Shown one piece after another: positions 61,902 to 64,000 of a stretch of DNA of 64,000 nt. Each line of letters opens with the position of its first letter. Position 1 is the first letter of the stretch. The position numbers and the translations under genes were made by a program. The stretch comes from Cellulomonas sp. C5510. GTDB lineage: Bacteria > Actinomycetota > Actinomycetes > Actinomycetales > Cellulomonadaceae. The DNA is taken from NCBI RefSeq assembly GCF_019797765.1, contig NZ_CP081862.1, forward strand, positions 1,364,001-1,428,000, given 5' to 3'. The notes under the pieces are model-generated. The model was given only the letters and a program-made list of their open reading frames with translations, searched no databases and was not told the origin of the DNA.

Positions 61902-62785
61902 GACCACCTCCTCAGCAGGCGCTTCTCGGCCAGGCCGATCAGCGCGTCGGTCGTCTTGCCCAGCAGCGCCAGCAGCACGATCGCCAGCAGGATCCGGTCG
62001 ACGCGGCCGTTCTGCCCGGAGTCCGTCAGCAGGAACCCGAGCCCCATCGACGACGCGATGAGCTCGGCGGCCACCAGGAACAGCCACGCCTGCGCCATGC
62101 CGAGTCGCAGGCCGGCCACCACCGCGGGCAGCGCGGCGGGCAGCTGCACGCCGCCCAGCAGCCGCGGCCCGCGCAGCCCGTAGGCGCGCCCGGCCTCCAC
62201 CAGGTGCGGGTCGACGTGCCGCAGCGCGGCGACCACGGTCGTGTACACCGGGAAGAACGCGCCGATCGCGATGAGCGTGATCTTCGAGTCCTCGCCGATC
62301 TTCAGCCACAGGATCAGCAGCGGCACCCACGCCAGCGACGGCACCGCGCGCACGGCCGCGAGCACCGGCTCCAGCAGGGCGCCGGCCAGCCGGGACAGCC
62401 CGACCAGCGACCCGAGCGCGAGCCCCAGCGCGGCGCCCGCGACGAAGCCGAGCAGCACGCGCTGCGTCGAGATCGCCACGTACGGGCCCAGCAGGCCGCG
62501 CTCTGTGAGGTCCACCGCGGCGGTCCACACGGACGCGGGGCTGGGCAGCTGGTACGGCGCGACCCGCCCCGTCGCCGTGACCCACTGCCACGCGAGCAGC
62601 AGCAGGGCGGGGACGACGAGGCCGAGCGCCACGCGGACCGGGCGCCGGCCGAGCGGCCCCGCGGCGCGGGGTCCGGGCCCGAGGCCGGGGCTGAACGGGT
62701 TCCGGCCGGGCCGGACGCGGCCGCGGTCGTCCGTCACCGGGGCGGACGTGCCCGCGACGGTGGCGGTGCCGAGCACCTGGGACAT
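61898..62785 (-). CDS. ABC transporter permease, SsuC/TauC type
   Basis: A 295-residue permease for sulfonates, taurine or nitrate-like anions. The N-terminal 50 residues are a Pro/Gly/Arg-rich cytoplasmic lead. There are six spans, and the EAA loop is VEAGRAYGLRGPRLLGGVQLPAALPAVVAGLRLGMAQAWLFLVAAELI, where the last part is a signature of SsuC/TauC. It pairs with the lipoprotein encoded 59 bases upstream. The stop overlaps the acs start. ATG at 62783-62785 was chosen, since upstream in-frame sequence runs into the binding-protein gene. Confidence 0.92.
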   Translation of the reverse strand: MSQVLGTATVAGTSAPVTDDRGRVRPGRNPFSPGLGPGPRAAGPLGRRPVRVALGLVVPALLLLAWQWVTATGRVAPYQLPSPASVWTAAVDLTERGLLGPYVAISTQRVLLGFVAGAALGLALGSLVGLSRLAGALLEPVLAAVRAVPSLAWVPLLILWLKIGEDSKITLIAIGAFFPVYTTVVAALRHVDPHLVEAGRAYGLRGPRLLGGVQLPAALPAVVAGLRLGMAQAWLFLVAAELIASSMGLGFLLTDSGQNGRVDRILLAIVLLALLGKTTDALIGLAEKRLLRRWS

Positions 62786-62844
62786 GGGGGCTCCTCGGGA
62801 GGGGTGGGGCCGGGGGCCGCGGGGGCGCGGCCGCCGGCGGGAGG

Positions 62845-63906
62845 TCAGTCCGCGATCGTGGACGGGTCCGCGGCCTCGGCGAGCTGCGGGTCGAACAGCT
62901 CGTCGAGCGCGGTGTCGACCACGTCCTGCGAGGCCACGTCGCCGGACTCCACGAAGATCGGCCCCACCACCTCGAGCACCGCGCGCTGCGCGTCGCCCGG
63001 GACGGGGTCGATGTCGAGCGTCGTGCGCTCGGTGATCACCGTCTCGGCCACCGCCGGGTCGATGCCGGCGACGTCCGCGAGGATCGCGGCGACCTCGTCG
63101 GGGTTCTCCTGCGCCCACCCGCGCGCCTTCTCGTAGGCGTCGACGACCACCTGCGCGAGGTCCGGGCTGGCGTCCAGGAAGTCCTGCGTCGCGTTGAGGA
63201 ACCCGTAGGTGTTGAAGTCCACGTTCCGGTACAGCAGCGTCGACCCGGCCTCCGCCTCGCTGGCAGCCATCAGCGGGTCCAGGCCCGCCCAGGCGTCCAC
63301 GGAGCCGTTCTCGAGCGCGGCCTTGCCGTCGGCGTGCTGGAGGTTCTGCACCTCGACGTCCGCCGGGTCGACGCCCGCCGCATCGAGCGCCTGCAGCAGG
63401 AAGAAGTACGGGTCGGTGCCCTTCGTGGCGGCGACCGACCGACCCGCGAGGTCCGCGACGTCGGTGATGCCGGACCCCTCCGGCACGACGAGCGCCGACC
63501 ACTCGGGCTGGGAGTAGATGTCGATCGTCCGGATGGGGGAGCCGTTCGCGCGGGCCAGCAGCGCGGCCGATCCTGCGGTCGAGCCGACGTCGACCGCGCC
63601 GGCCCGCAGCGCCTCGTTGGCCTTGTTCGAACCGGCCGACTGCACCCACTCCACGGTGACGTCGTCGCCGAGGGTGGCCTCCAGCCAGCCCTGGTCCTTG
63701 ATGACGAGGCTCAGCGGGTTGTAGGTCGCGAAGTCCAGCGTGAGGGTGTCGGCGCTCCAGGTGGAGTCGTCGCCCCCCTCGGGGGCGGAGCCGGCCTGAG
63801 CCTCGCCCTCGCCGGCGACGCAGCCGCCGAGCAGCAGGGTCGCGGCGAGCACGGAGGCCACGGCGGCGGCGGGGCGGCGCACGGTGGCGCGGGATCGGGC
63901 GGTCAT
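62845..63906 (-). CDS. ABC transporter substrate-binding lipoprotein, SsuA/TauA type
   Basis: A 353-residue binding protein for aliphatic sulfonates or similar compounds. A signal peptide ends in LLLGGCVAG, with Cys29 for lipidation. The SsuA-like core includes FATYNPLSLVIKDQGWLEATLGDDVTVEWVQSAGSNKANEALRAGAVDVG, TAGSAALLARANGSPI and DVADLAGRSVAATKGTDPYFFLLQALDAAGV, followed by GSVDAWAGLDPLMAASE. NMT1/SsuA folds bind sulfonates, nitrate or thiamine precursors, so sulfonate is inferred from the linked metY. The ATPase gene is probably the one ending just upstream. Confidence 0.92.
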   Translation of the reverse strand: MTARSRATVRRPAAAVASVLAATLLLGGCVAGEGEAQAGSAPEGGDDSTWSADTLTLDFATYNPLSLVIKDQGWLEATLGDDVTVEWVQSAGSNKANEALRAGAVDVGSTAGSAALLARANGSPIRTIDIYSQPEWSALVVPEGSGITDVADLAGRSVAATKGTDPYFFLLQALDAAGVDPADVEVQNLQHADGKAALENGSVDAWAGLDPLMAASEAEAGSTLLYRNVDFNTYGFLNATQDFLDASPDLAQVVVDAYEKARGWAQENPDEVAAILADVAGIDPAVAETVITERTTLDIDPVPGDAQRAVLEVVGPIFVESGDVASQDVVDTALDELFDPQLAEAADPSTIAD

Positions 63907-63974
63907 GTCGGTCGACTCCTCGGTGGGTGGGTGCCCGTCGGGGGCGGGTGGGGAAGGGCGTGGGGGAGGGCGGG

Positions 63975-64000
63975 TCAGATGGTGTGGTGCAGGTCGGGGT
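63975..64000 (-). CDS. 3' end of a gene, probably the transporter ATPase (partial)
   Basis: At the window edge a minus-strand frame ends with codons for PDLHHTI and a TGA at 63975-63977. DLHHTI at a C-terminus, directly before the binding-protein gene, fits the end of an SsuB-like ATPase, but only eight codons are visible. The 68 bases between it and the lipoprotein gene are purine-rich on the plus strand and show no hairpin. Confidence 0.35.

Overview
The window is a very GC-rich chromosomal segment of an actinomycete. Third codon positions are almost all G or C and GTG starts are common. Several promoters look leaderless, with a -10 box of the TAGGCT or TAGCGT type 6-8 bases before the start codon. 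A mycothiol-type nitroreductase (Rv2466c family), an Lsr2-like protein, oligoribonuclease, EttA, a GlbO-type globin and a Mycobacterium-type RpiB fit Actinobacteria. The mix with a GH1 beta-glucosidase, MalQ, two peptidases and ABC systems suggests Micrococcales, perhaps Cellulomonadaceae. That placement is inference, because no 16S gene is present.

Layout. 1-3.5 kb: a tRNA-Leu cut by the window edge, a Bcp-type peroxiredoxin, a GroES-like protein, tRNA-Lys and a secreted lipoprotein beta-glucosidase. 3.8-10.2 kb: a flavin disulfide oxidoreductase, then an OpuC/ProU-type osmolyte ABC system (binding protein and two permeases on the minus strand, ATPase divergent) and an ATP-grasp enzyme. The binding protein appears circularly permuted. 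10.3-16.7 kb: tRNA-His, orn, a MarR regulator, a small membrane protein, an aldehyde dehydrogenase-DUF779-GAF regulator cluster, an Lsr2 paralogue and tRNA-Arg.

16.8-26.8 kb holds the most unusual feature: two paralogous two-gene modules of dynamin-like large GTPases, A1/B1 and A2/B2, each translationally coupled. They flank ssb and ettA. The second module sits between two GC-rich tandem-repeat tracts, and A2 carries two closely spaced frame disruptions. 27-47 kb is a housekeeping stretch: thioesterases, an SDR/DUF2867 protein, an O-methyltransferase, topoisomerase IB, globin, a lone PTS EIIB, MscS, prolyl oligopeptidase, malQ, pepN, nitroreductase, an EamA exporter, an M13 peptidase and rpiB. 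From memory, ssb, ettA, thioesterase, glbO, pepN, nitroreductase and rpiB occur in the same order in the M. tuberculosis Rv2478c-Rv2465c region.

47-58 kb: an Eis-like acetyltransferase, a membrane SpoIIE/PP2C phosphatase, an alkyltransferase-like protein, a TetR-ABC exporter operon with a perfect operator over the tetR start codon, a divergent MFS/TetR pair and a two-gene PH-domain membrane pair. 57.9-64 kb: a minus-strand operon of a sulfonate-type ABC system, acs, metY and a CoA-binding protein, in which the last four genes overlap by 4 bases at each junction. MetY releases acetate when it makes homocysteine, and Acs can recapture it, so this reads as one sulfur-assimilation unit.

Only two gene-free stretches exceed 300 bases (22653-23025 and 26810-27114), and both are filled with repeats. 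No CRISPR array, insertion sequence, prophage or origin was seen.
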